64,000 nucleotides of DNA from Akanthomyces muscarius (lineage: Eukaryota > Ascomycota > Sordariomycetes > Hypocreales > Cordycipitaceae): contig NC_079241.1 in NCBI RefSeq assembly GCF_028009165.1, positions 4,526,001 through 4,590,000 of the forward strand. The letters are read 5' to 3'. The position numbers were made by a program, and so were the translations under genes. Shown here piece by piece: positions 33,060 through 45,468 of this stretch. Every line of letters begins with the position of its first letter. Position 1 is the stretch's first letter. The notes beneath the pieces were generated by a model that saw nothing but the letters and a program-made list of their open reading frames with translations, was not told the DNA's origin and ran no database searches.

Positions 33060-35661
33060 CGTTGTGAGGAGGCTTGGTGGGAGCAGCGAAGCTAGCAATA
33101 CAGCGCGACAGAGGGAGCAACATGCGCTGATAGTAACAGCAAAAAGGGAAGAACGAGCTCAATGGCTTTGCAAAGAGCAAGAAGAAGCTTTTGGGAATTC
33201 TGAGCTTAAGTATCCAGAATCAAGAGAAAATTTTGCAAAGTTGTTTGTTGGTGCAGGGCTAAGCGAAGCTGGCAGCGTTTTCGGAGAGCAAACGGCAGAG
33301 CGATGTGAGGTGTGATGGCGAATTAAGCGACGCAACTAACGCAAAGCTAGGTTTTGAAGCTTGGATAGACTCTCAAGGTTTTCCTGATCGGGAAAGGCTC
33401 TTTCAATGGCCAAGAGGGCAGATGCAAACGAGCGTGGTGACTGCGCCGTTGGGGGGTAAGAGAGCGACGGGGTGCGTGAAACGGCCGTGACGGGACGGAC
33501 AAGAGAGCAAGAGGAGGCAGGGACTAGAGTACAGTTCAATGGAGCAGAACCATGACGCGAATCAAAGCAAGCGACTTGAAACTTGCTGAGAGAGGGATGA
33601 GCTGGGAAGAGGACGTGGTGGATGGGACAAGAAGCGTGACGGGACGAGCATCATGTCTGGAGGGCAATGGGATATATAGCCAGCAGCTTGTGGTTGAGGC
33701 CGGTCCAGCAGGGCGTGGCCAGACCAAGCCAAGCTTAGCAAGGCCGGCTGCGAGGGCAAGCCGAGCGGTCCATGACATGCATGAACATGGAGAAGAGGAG
33801 GGTCCAAGAAACAAGTGCATGTGTGCAATGTCACGTCTGGAGGAGCAGTGGATGCATCGCAGAGGGGAGATGGATCTGGGCGACCTAATTACCCAGCTTG
33901 AGGTGGTGGTGTTTTGGCTTCCACGATGGGCCTAGCATTTTTTATTTTATTTTAGCTTGGTTTGGTGAGAGGCAGCTGCCACAGCCACTGCCATTACGTT
34001 AGTACAGTTAGTAGTTACCGGAGGTTAACGCCAACGTACCTACCTATGGCCACTAGCCTGCCACCTAGCCAGTGCTAAAAGAGCCAGTTGCAGAGGTACC
34101 TACGGAGAGGTACCCTGTCGGCACTTGCTGTAAAGCTACCTTCCTAGGTAATGACTGATATTCGGCCAACTTGCTTGATATCAGCACGCACCCTATATCT
34201 TATTTCAATAAATACTTGAAATCTTCACCATGTACCCTGATGCGTACAGCGCTACCTCAGTAATAAACACGCAGTCGCAATTCTGATTCCGAGCTCGCCG
34301 GACTGGCTGCTCCTCTCTCGTATGCCACAACGGGCCGTGGCAGTGGGCATCCAGTGGGCGTCCAGCGCACAATCCAGCAGAACAGCGCTATTTACGGGCA
34401 GTGTTGCACCACCTGGGCCATCCAACAAGGGTCCATCTCCTCTCCTGCAGGCGCCAGCTGCAGGCGCTTGCAGTGGGCTCAAGCCAGTGCCAGCCACTGA
34501 TGAGTGGAGCCCCCAGCGAGCTAAGGTACTCGGGGCGGGCCTCTGAAGCCTCTAAAGCCTCTGCAGCCTCTACCAGTAAAGCCTCTTTATCGGGCGGCCT
34601 GTGGCTGTTGCTTCTTGCTCGCTGCCTGCCACTCACCAACACCCGTTACCACTGTATCCGTGCTGAGTACTAACCCGTACTCTTCAAGTAGTTCTTCGTC
34701 GATATTCGTCAGCGCACGCCATCGCACCCAGACAGCTCCACTGCAAACTTCCACTCCCACCCTCCCCCTCATGCTCTATCCGTTTCTATCTCTACGCCTC
34801 TTTACCTCGACGCCTCTTATTACTCCTTCACCCAGGTCAACCAGGTCTCGCCTTGTTCATCGCCATCTCCACCGGGCCAAGTCTCATGCCATCGTGTCCA
34901 TTTCCTCTTGTCTTGCCTGCCCTCTGCGCCCGCAGTCACGTCGACGCCTCCCTCCACTTGTACTTCCAGGGTACTCCAGACTTGTCAAGACTCGACCCTC
35001 CTCACCCTCGAGCAGCCACTGGCACGACTGCAACGCCTCTTAGCGTGCCTCTGCACCCTTGCAATTTCGATGGACCAGGTCTAAGTTAGTCGGCGTGGGG
35101 GACCAGCTTGCCAGCCAAGCACATACTCATCTGCTCTCGCTGGTCACCAAGCGTTGACGAACGCTAGCTCCATTCCTAGCTACTGATAACCCGGTCGGCT
35201 CCAATGCTTCTGGCCCTCTCAATGCTGGCTGCCATATCGCCATTGCGAATGGCCCGGCCCAGGCGCCCAGCTCTCAAGCTCGGCGCCTACTCGAATGCTC
35301 GACTGCCTTCGCCATCCTATCACTGCTCAATACAATCTCTCAAGTCACATCACGCGATGCGGGACAATTTGAACTCTCGGAGATCGGCGTCTGACTAGTA
35401 TGTTACGCAGCTGCCGGTCGCCGTCAGCAACAAGGACGAACGCAGTTGGCAGTTGGCAGGATGGCAGGGTCCAGCCTCTGGCCCTCCTCCAGTTTACTCG
35501 CCCCTCTTTGCCTCCATCATCCAGTCCTTGGTTCTTGTGCGACAACTACTCCTCGGTCTGCACAGACTTCGTCATACACTGCTACCAACTCCAATTTTCT
35601 ATGGCCCTACAGCCTGGCATTTACTGTTACTCTGCAGCTATCTGCAGCTTTAACAAGTTAT

Positions 35662-35722
35662 GCAGCTGCCGAGTTGCTAGATTCTTCTGCAGCTGCCGAG
35701 TTGCTAGATTCTTCTGCAGCTG
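35662..35722 (+). repeat. 27-bp tandem duplication plus partial third copy
   Basis: Two perfect head-to-tail copies of a 27-bp unit at 35662-35688 and 35689-35715 (starting GCAGCTGCCGAG and ending TAGATTCTTCT), followed by GCAGCTG of a third. In one plus-strand frame the unit encodes AAAELLDSS. A multiple-of-three unit is what coding repeats usually show, but no gene is proven here. Confidence 0.9.
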
Positions 35723-36686
35723 TCTTCGGCAAGTCTTTCCACACGCCACACAACGCTAGATGGCGCAGCACTGTAACACTGCAGCCTGCAGCAACCCTTC
35801 TCATCAACTCCAACTAGGGCCCCATTACGATGAGAGCATCAACAACATTCGCTTACACCAAACTGCTGTGGATCAACAACAAATTCAGGACCTGTCCTGT
35901 GTTCTCTTCCTCGTCCTTGGGAAGCCCTGTTGTCAGGAAAATCTGCTTCTATATTGTACATATGTAACAGTCAAAGCTTACAGCTCTGCAGCATCCTACA
36001 CCAGCGCCACTTTCCTGCACGTGAAATGCAACGGTTTCTTACCCGGGTCCCGGTGCATAACTTCCTCGCCAACCAGATGTTGATCAGCCGAATCGGAGGA
36101 CGCGCTTTGCCAGCGTGGTTCTTCACCCACGATGCAGAGCCGCAGTACGTATATGTAGAGGCTGTCGGGCTTTTTCCAAGTCATCGAAACAGTCTCTCCA
36201 ATGCTAAATTCACAATTCCAAACACTACTTTCACGACCACATCTGCGGAGGCTTGGCTGATGCACTCCAGCGCAATCATTCTGAGAACACGAGAAAGAAA
36301 GTTTCACACCGTTGGTGCCAAGTGCCACTCAAGTTGCATCCATCTCGGCCCCTCTGCCTCATGTCATCAGTGGGGGTAACAGGCATTGACCATTTGTAAA
36401 AGGCGCAATTCAAGCAAGGTACGAAGTAAAGCTGGTGGCCAGAGGACGGGCCGTAGCGACGCTAGCATAATTCGCCCGTCGACCAGATGGTGTCCACTAG
36501 TGCGAGCAGTTTCCGCAGTGGAGTTCCGGTTTGGCTGATGAGCGCTCGTCGTTTTGCCTACATCAGACTGTTGCCCACTGGAGAGCTTCCATGTTGGGAC
36601 ATCTGGAGAATGGATCGTTGAGTTGTCCGACGAACTCCATCATACCTGCAGGTATTGCCCCTCCCAAGGTGTGAGCCCCTAGTTCC

Positions 36687-36740
36687 GGACTCGAACCAAG
36701 GTCAGCCGAGGTGACGCGATAACTACAGATGCGCACTAAA
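36687..36740 (-). other. tRNA-like sequence with A and B boxes (degenerate tRNA or SINE head)
   Basis: On the minus strand the stretch reads CATCTGTAGTTATCGCGTCA, then CCTCGGCTGACCTT, then GGTTCGAGTCC. The last 11 bases (36697-36687) are a perfect RNA polymerase III B box (GGTTCGANTCC), and TGTAGTTATCGCGTC resembles the D-arm/A-box of Val/Asp-type tRNAs with two bases missing from the GTGGTTAT segment. The anticodon arm is shortened and the T-stem pairs poorly (only two G-C and two G-T pairs), so a functional tRNA is unlikely. A tRNA pseudogene or the head of a short interspersed element is more likely. Confidence 0.45.
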
Positions 36741-39700
36741 AGTTACAGAAGAAAGTATCGCTGCTTGACCAATGCCTCCGTTGACACTAGCTCACCTCAG
36801 TCACATACCTGGTCTCGTTGTTGGCGCTAGCCTTGCATCAGGTCTTCGAATTGTCCCGCAGCCTTGAGCCACCATAATGTCGCAGGTGGAGAGGTTGCTC
36901 CTGCTTACAGGGGTTGACGGTGACCTGCGCTACTTGATGCACCTCGATCAAGTTGGTAAAATGGCCGTGGTTGGCCTTTGCTAGCTTTTGGTTCTCTTGC
37001 TTTGCTTGGTCTAGTTCATGCGCTGCGCCGGTCGACTCTTGATTAGCCCCAACACGGCCGTCTCACTTTCCAAGTTCGGTTACCAGAGGGCTTTTGAATG
37101 AGGTGGATCGCGATGCTACGTTGGACACGAATTACTTGCTCAGAATGATACTGGCGATAGCTGCCATGTGGCTTTTTGCGTCCTGACCTGCTTAGTAAGG
37201 CGATAGCTTGGCTAAGAACGGTCCAATTCATTGTTGTGGTAAGTTAAGATCATCCACGAAAACATCAGGCACGCTCTGCAAGACGCGTTCTTGCTGTGCG
37301 CAGTGTCTGACCTTGATTAAAAGCATGGCGTTGAACATATTTGGAAACGACTGCAAAGCGCATTCTGTATCGGCGTTGAACGGGCGGATCATTCTATCAA
37401 GACACCACATGTGTTAACTCCAAGTGCTCCCCGTGTCACATGCCTCGAGCAAGCGAGGCTACAGCTCTGTTGTAGTTGACGGACGCCCGCGCTGGGTTGC
37501 AAAATAACGCCGGGCATGCGCATGTTTGGCAAATCACTTGAGCGAAGATAATGCATGTCACAAACTTGGCCCGAGTGCCGTGTTGTGCTTTATCTGCATG
37601 CTCATTCCAGAAACGATCAGTGTGCTGGTGTGTGGCTAGTACAGTAGCCCTGGCTGGCACTAACAGCACTAGTTAGTGCTGCAGATGGAGGCTTTTCTTT
37701 GCTAACAGAGTGTCTTGGTCTGTCCAACAAACGCAGAGAATCTGCCGTCAATTATCACTCTCTCACTCAATCAATTGGGCTTTAGCTGTAGGAGTGCGAA
37801 TGCAGAAGGGGCTGGTTGTCAAGGCGGCTTGCATTGCAGCTCAGTCCCAGCTTCTTCACGACAAGATGCCACAACGGAGACGAGCACAATTCGCAGTTGT
37901 TGCACCAGTTTTGCCAGCACGGACAGTGGGTCAAGATCCCTCCCGATTTGACACTCTGACAAGCGTCAAAGAACAGATTTTTATTCCACCATTCCACACC
38001 GGAGAGGGATGACGGATTGGCGCCAGCAAGGACCCGTTCAACGAGCTTGTAACAAATCGCCCGAGTGACGGCCGTTTGCTGATGTGGGCTGACTTTACGA
38101 CGCCTTCACAGTTTCTCCTGTGGGGATACTTGGCTAAGATGGGCCCCGGAGAGGCGAGCCCATCCATCACAGCAACGGAAAATGCAGAGGCGGGGGCTCG
38201 AGTGAGGTGATTGCATGCTTCGTGGAGAGGCACGGTCTCATTGGAGTTTGCAGACCCTGATAGCTTCGGCTGTCAATTTCGCTACCCATGTTCAAATGCT
38301 ACTCAACCTTGCTTCCGCTGCCTTCTTTTCTTGCAGGGCAGCCGGGATACAGCAACCGTGAGCCGGCTATAATCATCATGCATAACAGTACTGACATTGG
38401 GGAGCATGCCCGGCAACGGGTATGAGGACTGCAACAGATATGACCGATCATTACTACGCCCTCCATTATCAGGTACTGCCGCAACGGGAATACAATTTGC
38501 ACTTGCTGCCGCAGAAACAGCCACGCCAAGAGACCAGTGCGTCCCGAAGAAATTTCGCACAAGACGGATGATTGAGGCCTGGACACATGGAAGGTGAATT
38601 TTAGCGGTAGTTGGCTGCACCTTGCAAGCCTGGTAGCCAGGGGCCTACCTGCCACGAAATCATTGTGCTAGGGATGTGTTGGCACGAGCGCCTCGCACGA
38701 CGTGATACTGCCAAAGGCCAAGGCCCGGGATTCTTCCTCCACTGTCGAGGTCCAGACCGTGGCTTCAACTGCTTCAATCGTACGCATCGGAGTCTCAGAA
38801 AATCCCCGTCCGTATCCGTAGTGAGACATGCATCGTAGCGACGGGGAGATGAGAAGACAGCAGCTGTTTCTTATCTGTGGCGACGGTGGCTAAGTCGTTT
38901 TTGAGCCAATTGATACATTTGAAACCGGGTAGCTGGCGTATGCAAGCCAATGGCCCCCTGTTCGTGCAGCCCGACATACATCGGTGGCGAGCGTCGATCG
39001 TGGTCCATTGACCGCTGGAGTGTTGGCAAGAACAAACAAGGCCCCAGCTTGGATTCTCCAGTGCTGGAGACAGCTCAGGAGAGAGAGGGACGCCAAAATC
39101 TTCAAATAAACAACATTTTCACTGTGAGACATGCAAACTGTACACCAGGCTCCAAACGCGCTGAGAACAACTGAGACATGGAGAAAAGAAGAGGGCTTCG
39201 AATGCTCTGAGTGTTCTGTCTTTGACCCGCTAGGAGAGAACTGCACCGAAAAATCTCAGAGCAGAATTGAGTTCGGGATGTTTAAAACTGTGCCTCGAAA
39301 CTCACGGCCTCTGGGCTTGACATGAGTTGTTTGTCGAGGATATAATTATATGCAGACACTTCAGCCCGTGAGCGAGGGCGCAGAACATTGCTCTACTAGC
39401 ATTAGATCAAAAACTAATTCCTTTACATTGATAAAGATGCTTTATGTTATAAATAGAAATCATGATTGCGCTTGACTTGGCATGTGCTATTGAGTGTAGC
39501 ATGGTCTCGACGTTCAACAATATCTCAGCCTTCGACTGGTGGCACTGTGTCTTCCCTCTCTTCTTGTTTACTTAGCTTCCCGCCAATTTTTTTGAATGGA
39601 GATTTAGAGGTACTCACAATGTAGACAATCCGAGGTGAATCCAACCCATACAAATTGTCGTTGTCCGAACCCAGCCTGTTGTAGACGTCTGCCAACTGTA

Positions 39701-42700
39701 TATCAACGAGATGGACTACTGCTCCTCATTGAACATGCACGTTATTACGCACATGCCTGTTAAGATTCACGACTTTCAAGCTGACAATATGTTTATGAAG
39801 GTCTGTATCAACAGACTAGAGCAATCAACAACCACGCGACCCAAACTAGCAAGGCTACGGCTAGGAAGCCCAGCGGAAAAATCCTCTTTTATTGTTGGGA
39901 CAGCACAAACACAATTCTGTTCCTGCCACTTTTTGGAAGGTTTATCTGACTTGGAGCCGCAAATATAGTTGCCCAGGCTGGATGGAATTGTGCGTCGACG
40001 CTGACGGAGCCTGGCCGTGGAAGACGGGCCGTGTCGTGTAGGCAGTGCTCACTGTTCCGGTAGCTGAGGGCCAGAGATCCAAGATCATCGACGCCGAGAC
40101 CAGTCTTAGCAATGGTATACATTACATGCGATGCTTTTAGAACCGCAATAACGGCAGTCTTGCTCGAAATTGGTGTAGTGATATCTGCCTCGCCGCGAAA
40201 ATCGGTGCAGATCCTACCCTGCAGATTGATATGCTTTGGATTAACGAGGGAATTGAGAGAGCTATTTCCGAATCAAAAACAGAATGGGTTATGAAGGGCC
40301 ATGCAAAGTGTTTTATACGAGAGCCACACGAGCATGTATGCCAAAAAGTACGTCGACGTTTTCCCGGTTTCTGTGGCTTCAACCTCAAGGCCTTCTCCCG
40401 CTGTCAAAGATCGCTGTGTTTGCGGTTCAACTGCTGAAGTAGGATCTTGTTAGAAGTTGTGAGTAAGATTAAGCTTATTCGAAAGATAAACTAGAAGGAT
40501 TGGGATCTCGAATTTACCGAAGATGATGTAAGCTAGAGAATCTGTGCCTGCAAGTCTCTGGCGACGAGTTGGGAGTATGCTGTCAGTTGTGCTAGTGCAA
40601 ATACTCTTATTTGAAGGATGTATTCTGGTGTAACTTGAGAATGAGGTTATGAAGCGGACGAGAGGCATGTTAGATGTAGCTCCCCAGCGCGTGCCCGCCG
40701 AGTGATGCTTCCTCATGCCTGCCATGTTGCAGCACCAAGACGACAAGGCAGCGAGACAGCGAGACGACAAAAGACTTGTGGTGATCTTTGAATTGATGCT
40801 TTAGAAGTACAGATTCAGATGTCAATCGACAGCTGTTCTCTGCTATTCGCTGACGGCGTGCAGCAATTGTATGCCAGCACCGTCCCCTCTAAGCAACTGT
40901 GTACCATCTTTAGCAAAGGGGGCCGTCAACGATTTCTGAGGCTCGGATTCGCGCCACTCTAGATTGTTCAGCGGTTATTGATTTATACTGTCTAGTGAAG
41001 CCAAAAAAGACATCAGATTGGTGGCCCCCCTGGGTGAGAAGCTGACCAGAGCGAGGGACCGCATCTCTTCGAACGACCACATCCTCCTTGCAGTGCATGT
41101 ATATGGCTGGCTGCCAGCCAAATGAAACTTTTCAGTATCCATGGTATGCAGTGCAAATTTTGACTCGGATCGCCCGCAGTGCATTTTAGATGATGACGTT
41201 GCGATTTCGCCGCGGCGGCGAGCCTTTGACAAGCAGTATTGTGGAAGAATCCCTTCCACATACGATGGTTGCGACTACATGACGTCGATTGCAGACATGC
41301 TCGTCTATCAGTTTGCCACTGCGCCCAAGTCTGCTTCAGTCTGCCCAAGCCTGGGGCGAAAGCATCGTTTGTGCAGTGCCGAGATCTGCAAAAGCCCATG
41401 AGTACTCTGTGATGTCATTCAACGAGAGCATCAAATTCATTTTTATAGTTTAGACTTTGACGCGGGAGGTCACCGCGAACGGATTTGACGTGACGATGTT
41501 CCCCATCCGTGGTTATTGCCGCGAACAGAAGGAACTTCTACAATGCGCCCCATCAGTTACGTCAATGGGAATCATCATCGCTAGCTCCCGCAATTTTGGG
41601 TTTGCGACCAGCCTCAAATGGGTAGGGGAAAAGAGAAGAGAGATGCTAGTACGCAGCTGGAGGTGTGGGGGTCGACAACTGCAGAACGCCTTCTACTATC
41701 GAAATCAAACGATCGATAGCAGAAGGATCAGTTTTATCGTATATGTAAGGTGGTGAGGTATCGTGTATGCAGACTGGGCTGTTGCATGCACAGGCGGAAA
41801 GCGGCCGAACCACTGTGACGCTAAGAGGCGGTTGCGGCCAATGGCGTACGCAGAGCCAAGCTCGTTTTCGTAGCCTGGCGTCGCCGGCTTGCTCTTATAC
41901 TTGGCCTATTTCTCGCGAAAAGTGAGGCTAGCGGGCACTTTTGTCGCGATGGCTTAGACGACTCGGGGGAAATCGAGAAAAGCTACCAAGTGTGCTCCGT
42001 ATTGTTGGCCATTGGAGTCGTCGGTCGCGGTGGCTCCGCACGCAGAGCGGGTAAAACGGCAATGCGGGTTGGGAGGCACGTGTGGCCTGCCTGGGACGGG
42101 CGAGGACAAGGTTTGGGCGAGTCTTGGTGGTGAGACCGTGAGAGAGAGATTGACGGCATGGGCGGGCGTGGCGAAACGGAGCTGCGCAGGGCCGCCAAGC
42201 ACAGGCATGGAGACGCCGAGGAGGGTGAGAGGGGACTGAACCTTGGCTGGGCGTGGTGTCATGGTGGTGCCAATGACGGCCAGCCGGACGTACGCAGGCA
42301 ACAAAGCGTCGCGCTTTGAGCAGAAACCGACGCGGCTACTAAAGAGCTTGTTCAATTGGCTAGCACGAACGAAAAGGCTGATGGCTTTTGACGTCTTCTT
42401 GGGCCAGTGACTTGACTGCCTTTCAAGAGCGGCGTTTTCGACGTGTATCGACAAGTGGGAGAACTAGTTGACTAGTTATGGGCCCTCCCACTCCGTGGAC
42501 GAGAATGGATGAATTGCCCAGTCTTCGTAGATGGGGTTTGCGCAAGCAAGAGGGGCATGAGTTGTCCGCGGATGTCACTGCGAGTCTGCATGCTGGTATA
42601 CCAGTACTGGTAGTTATTCGTGCTGGACCGGGCGTTCCGAGCGGATCTTCAAGGCTACAGGGGGGTTCTGAGGTGAGGAAGTGTCGAGAGCTGAGCCTGC

Positions 42701-44689
42701 ATGCACTTGCGGCAAGATTCGCAGTTTATTGAAGCGCATCTGACCATCCAACGAGGTCGAGGTGCATTGCATGCTGCATGCTGGAGTCGCGGGACATGTG
42801 TGTGGACGATGGCTATGCATGGAGGCGTTCGGGATTTGGAGATGCCTTTTTGTGGCTTGTCGGCGCGGACGACAAGCGGCATACTGCAAACAGCAAGAGA
42901 CAGAAATGGCCCGATAGCAAATCTGGCTAGTCGAGGCTGTCGAGTTTCAGCTTGGCAGTGTGCAAGAGAGAGAGCAGACAACTCTATATGGTCCGAGGAA
43001 AGGAAAAGTATGCTCATTTGAGATAAGGAAGAATTACTCGCACACATGATTGTGCCGTGGCGCAGGGCGTTGCGAGCTAGTGAAGCTACTCGATTCGTAC
43101 GTGAAAATAGCGCGGCATCGCGATGAGACTGATGCGAGTGCATATATTTCGCTCATGATGGCACAGATCTCTCCACTTGCTCGGGCGGCGCGAGCGATGA
43201 GTTTTTTTCTTCTTCTTTTTTTTTTTTCGGTAGAAGCGAGGCAATTACTTGCAGCCAGATGTCCAAGGTCGAGAGTCTTTTGCCTGTTTGCGTTGACAGA
43301 GACTCGTGATGCGCTGTGTTGTGCTGCAGTGGTACACCGAGGCGGGGACAAGGCAAACGCCGGTGGCTTGCACTAGGCCGGCGCATCATTGTGCCACGGG
43401 CGGGGAGTTTTTATCTCATGTAACTAACTACTAGTATGAGGAGGCCACGATAACAAGCTATTGGAACTGGGCAAGAGGAGCGCAGCGGCGCGTGTGCTGG
43501 CAACTAGGCTGTGGGAATGGTAGCGTGTCGCGTGTGTGACTGACTGTGCGGGATGAGGCTGAAAGAGTCCGCATGCAACAGAGGAGACATTCGGTCAGCA
43601 CGGAAAATGGGAGCGGGATTGGACGGGATTGGACGTTGCAGCAGGCAGTGGAACAGAGAACACGGGCACCATGCAAACAGGCCGAGATTGAGAATTGGAG
43701 CGGATTGGAAGGCCAAAAGAAGCAAAATCGACGGCCAAAGAACTACCAGTAACTTGACTGGTGAAATGAACTTGACTAGCGGCCTTGTCAGACAAGTGTC
43801 ATGGAGGTTTTGGGTGCTGGTTGCGTCACTGCGAGATGAATAGTGGGAAAGTGACCGGGGAGGGGCCCGGGACATGGGAAATGGAAACTGGAGAACGGGC
43901 AATAGACTAACATTAGTTGGAGGGTTGTAATTCTTTACTGGATGGCAGTGGACCGCGGAGGAACGATGCTGAGGAGATGAGAGAGACGCGCCGTGGATAA
44001 TTCTTATTGTGCCAATTAAAAATTGTGCCAATTGAAAAAAAAAAGATAACTAGAAGAATGAAATTGGCCAGAGTCTATTTTGGAGCAGGGACCAGCTGAA
44101 ATTGACTGCAGGCACTGCCGCACTGCCGCACTGCCCGCACGCAACTGAAAGTCACTACTGGTACGCCACGGCCAATGCCCCAGCCCAGCATCCACCACTA
44201 GGTAAGTTAGCTACTCAGTACGTTAGTTGACCACATGGCGGCTTAGCCCGTGTGTAATTCGCACTTATTACGTGTGCCGTATCAAAAGATTTCGTATGCG
44301 TTCGTGGCAGAGCGCAGCTGTGAACCTGAGGGCCGAGTGGTTTCCATCTACCATGCCAGCATGCACGAGTCCCGTCAGATGTGCCAGGCGTATCCTAGGC
44401 ATCCTGTCTCGTGTGCTTTGCGCTCCGGGCCATCCGACATTATTTTACCCTGAACGCTTGGTCCAGGGCACCCTTTCAGTCTCCCCCGTAATCCGGTCGC
44501 CCGCTGCCGGGCCGGGCAAATTACCAGAATGCCACCCTGGAAAGGCGGCATTTCAGGCGTTTTCCATGGCGAGAGGGGACGGGGGAGTTTAGGGGATTTT
44601 CCGCAGTGTTTTAGTGCATTGCAGCGCTGCCCCTCCCCCAAAGCTTGCCGCTAAAACGGCGACCCCTACCGCACTAACAGAGTGACTAG

Positions 44690-45468
44690 AGCGACTAAAG
44701 TGGCCTCCCCAAGCCAACAAGCCAGAGCGCAGGCCTCCTCCTCCTCCTCCTCCTGCTCCTCTCGAGGCTCCAAGACCCCCCCGGGCGGTGCTGCCCCTCT
44801 CTGGTGTAATCTTGGCCTTTTCTGAATCCTATTTGCGCCTCTCTCGGGCTCACCAGGTTGTCTCTCAGCCCGCCGCCGCCCACGCCTCCTGAGCTTATTA
44901 TTATTTTACCATCATCTCTTTCTTTTTCCTCTACTCTGTATTTCGATCCTCCTTCTCCTCTTCCTGTTTTTCTGCCCTTTTCCATCATCATCGTCCCCTT
45001 CTACTCCCTCCGCCTTCGATCGAGTAACGCCAACAGTTTGCCTTGCACTGCATCTCGCTTCGCACACACCGTTTCTGCAGCGACCTGCCACCCTCAGCTA
45101 CCTGCCCACCCGCCTGCAACCACACCGCATCACCCGGCTGCGACAACAACAAAACGGCTGCTGCCCACCCTCCCAGCCTGCTCGCTTGGCTCGCCTCTTT
45201 GTTTCATTCTTTTCGCTTCTAAATACTCTTTGCTGTGCTTGCCGGCTCGAGTATTTTTCTTATTATTGGAATTTTATTGGAAAGCCCGGCGCCTTGCCAT
45301 GGAATCTCGCTAGACTCGCCCTCCCGCCAGACAGCACGGTCCTCTCTCTCTCTCTTGCTGCTGCTGGCCTAGCGTGCCTGCCTGCCTGCCTGTCACCGCC
45401 AACAGCAAACCCACGCCCTGGTAGCAGCAACACCGTACCATCTCCCCCACGCAGATCGGATCCGCGCC
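44690..45468 (+). promoter_or_regulatory. Pyrimidine-rich leader/promoter of the gene at 45469
   Basis: About 780 bases that become strongly CT-rich on the plus strand, including a CTC-repeat near 44736-44760, CCGCCGCC-rich segments and CTCTCTCTCT just before the ATG. Long pyrimidine tracts upstream of the start are typical of highly transcribed fungal genes. Transcription start cannot be fixed from sequence. Confidence 0.5.

Larger units (their letters stand above)
33060..45468. other. 12.4-kb gene-poor region
   Basis: No coding gene can be supported on either strand. The longest open frames are 100-175 codons and lack domains or conserved starts. 33060-34000 is presumably the GT2 promoter and leader. 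34600-35100 is strongly pyrimidine-rich, like a long transcript leader, and 35200-36100 contains several overlapping short open frames rich in Leu, Ser and Ala. A tRNA-like element lies near 36687-36740. The rest (37-44.6 kb) has ordinary composition and shows no repeat family I recognise. From about 44690 the sequence becomes CT-rich and forms the leader of the next gene. Confidence 0.45.

Noticed and set aside
34541..34590. Short AAGCCTCT-type repeat
   Set aside because: Imperfect low-complexity run, no further structure.
41954..42454. 166-codon minus-strand frame in the gene-poor block
   Set aside because: Begins at TTG and has no conserved motif; probably chance.
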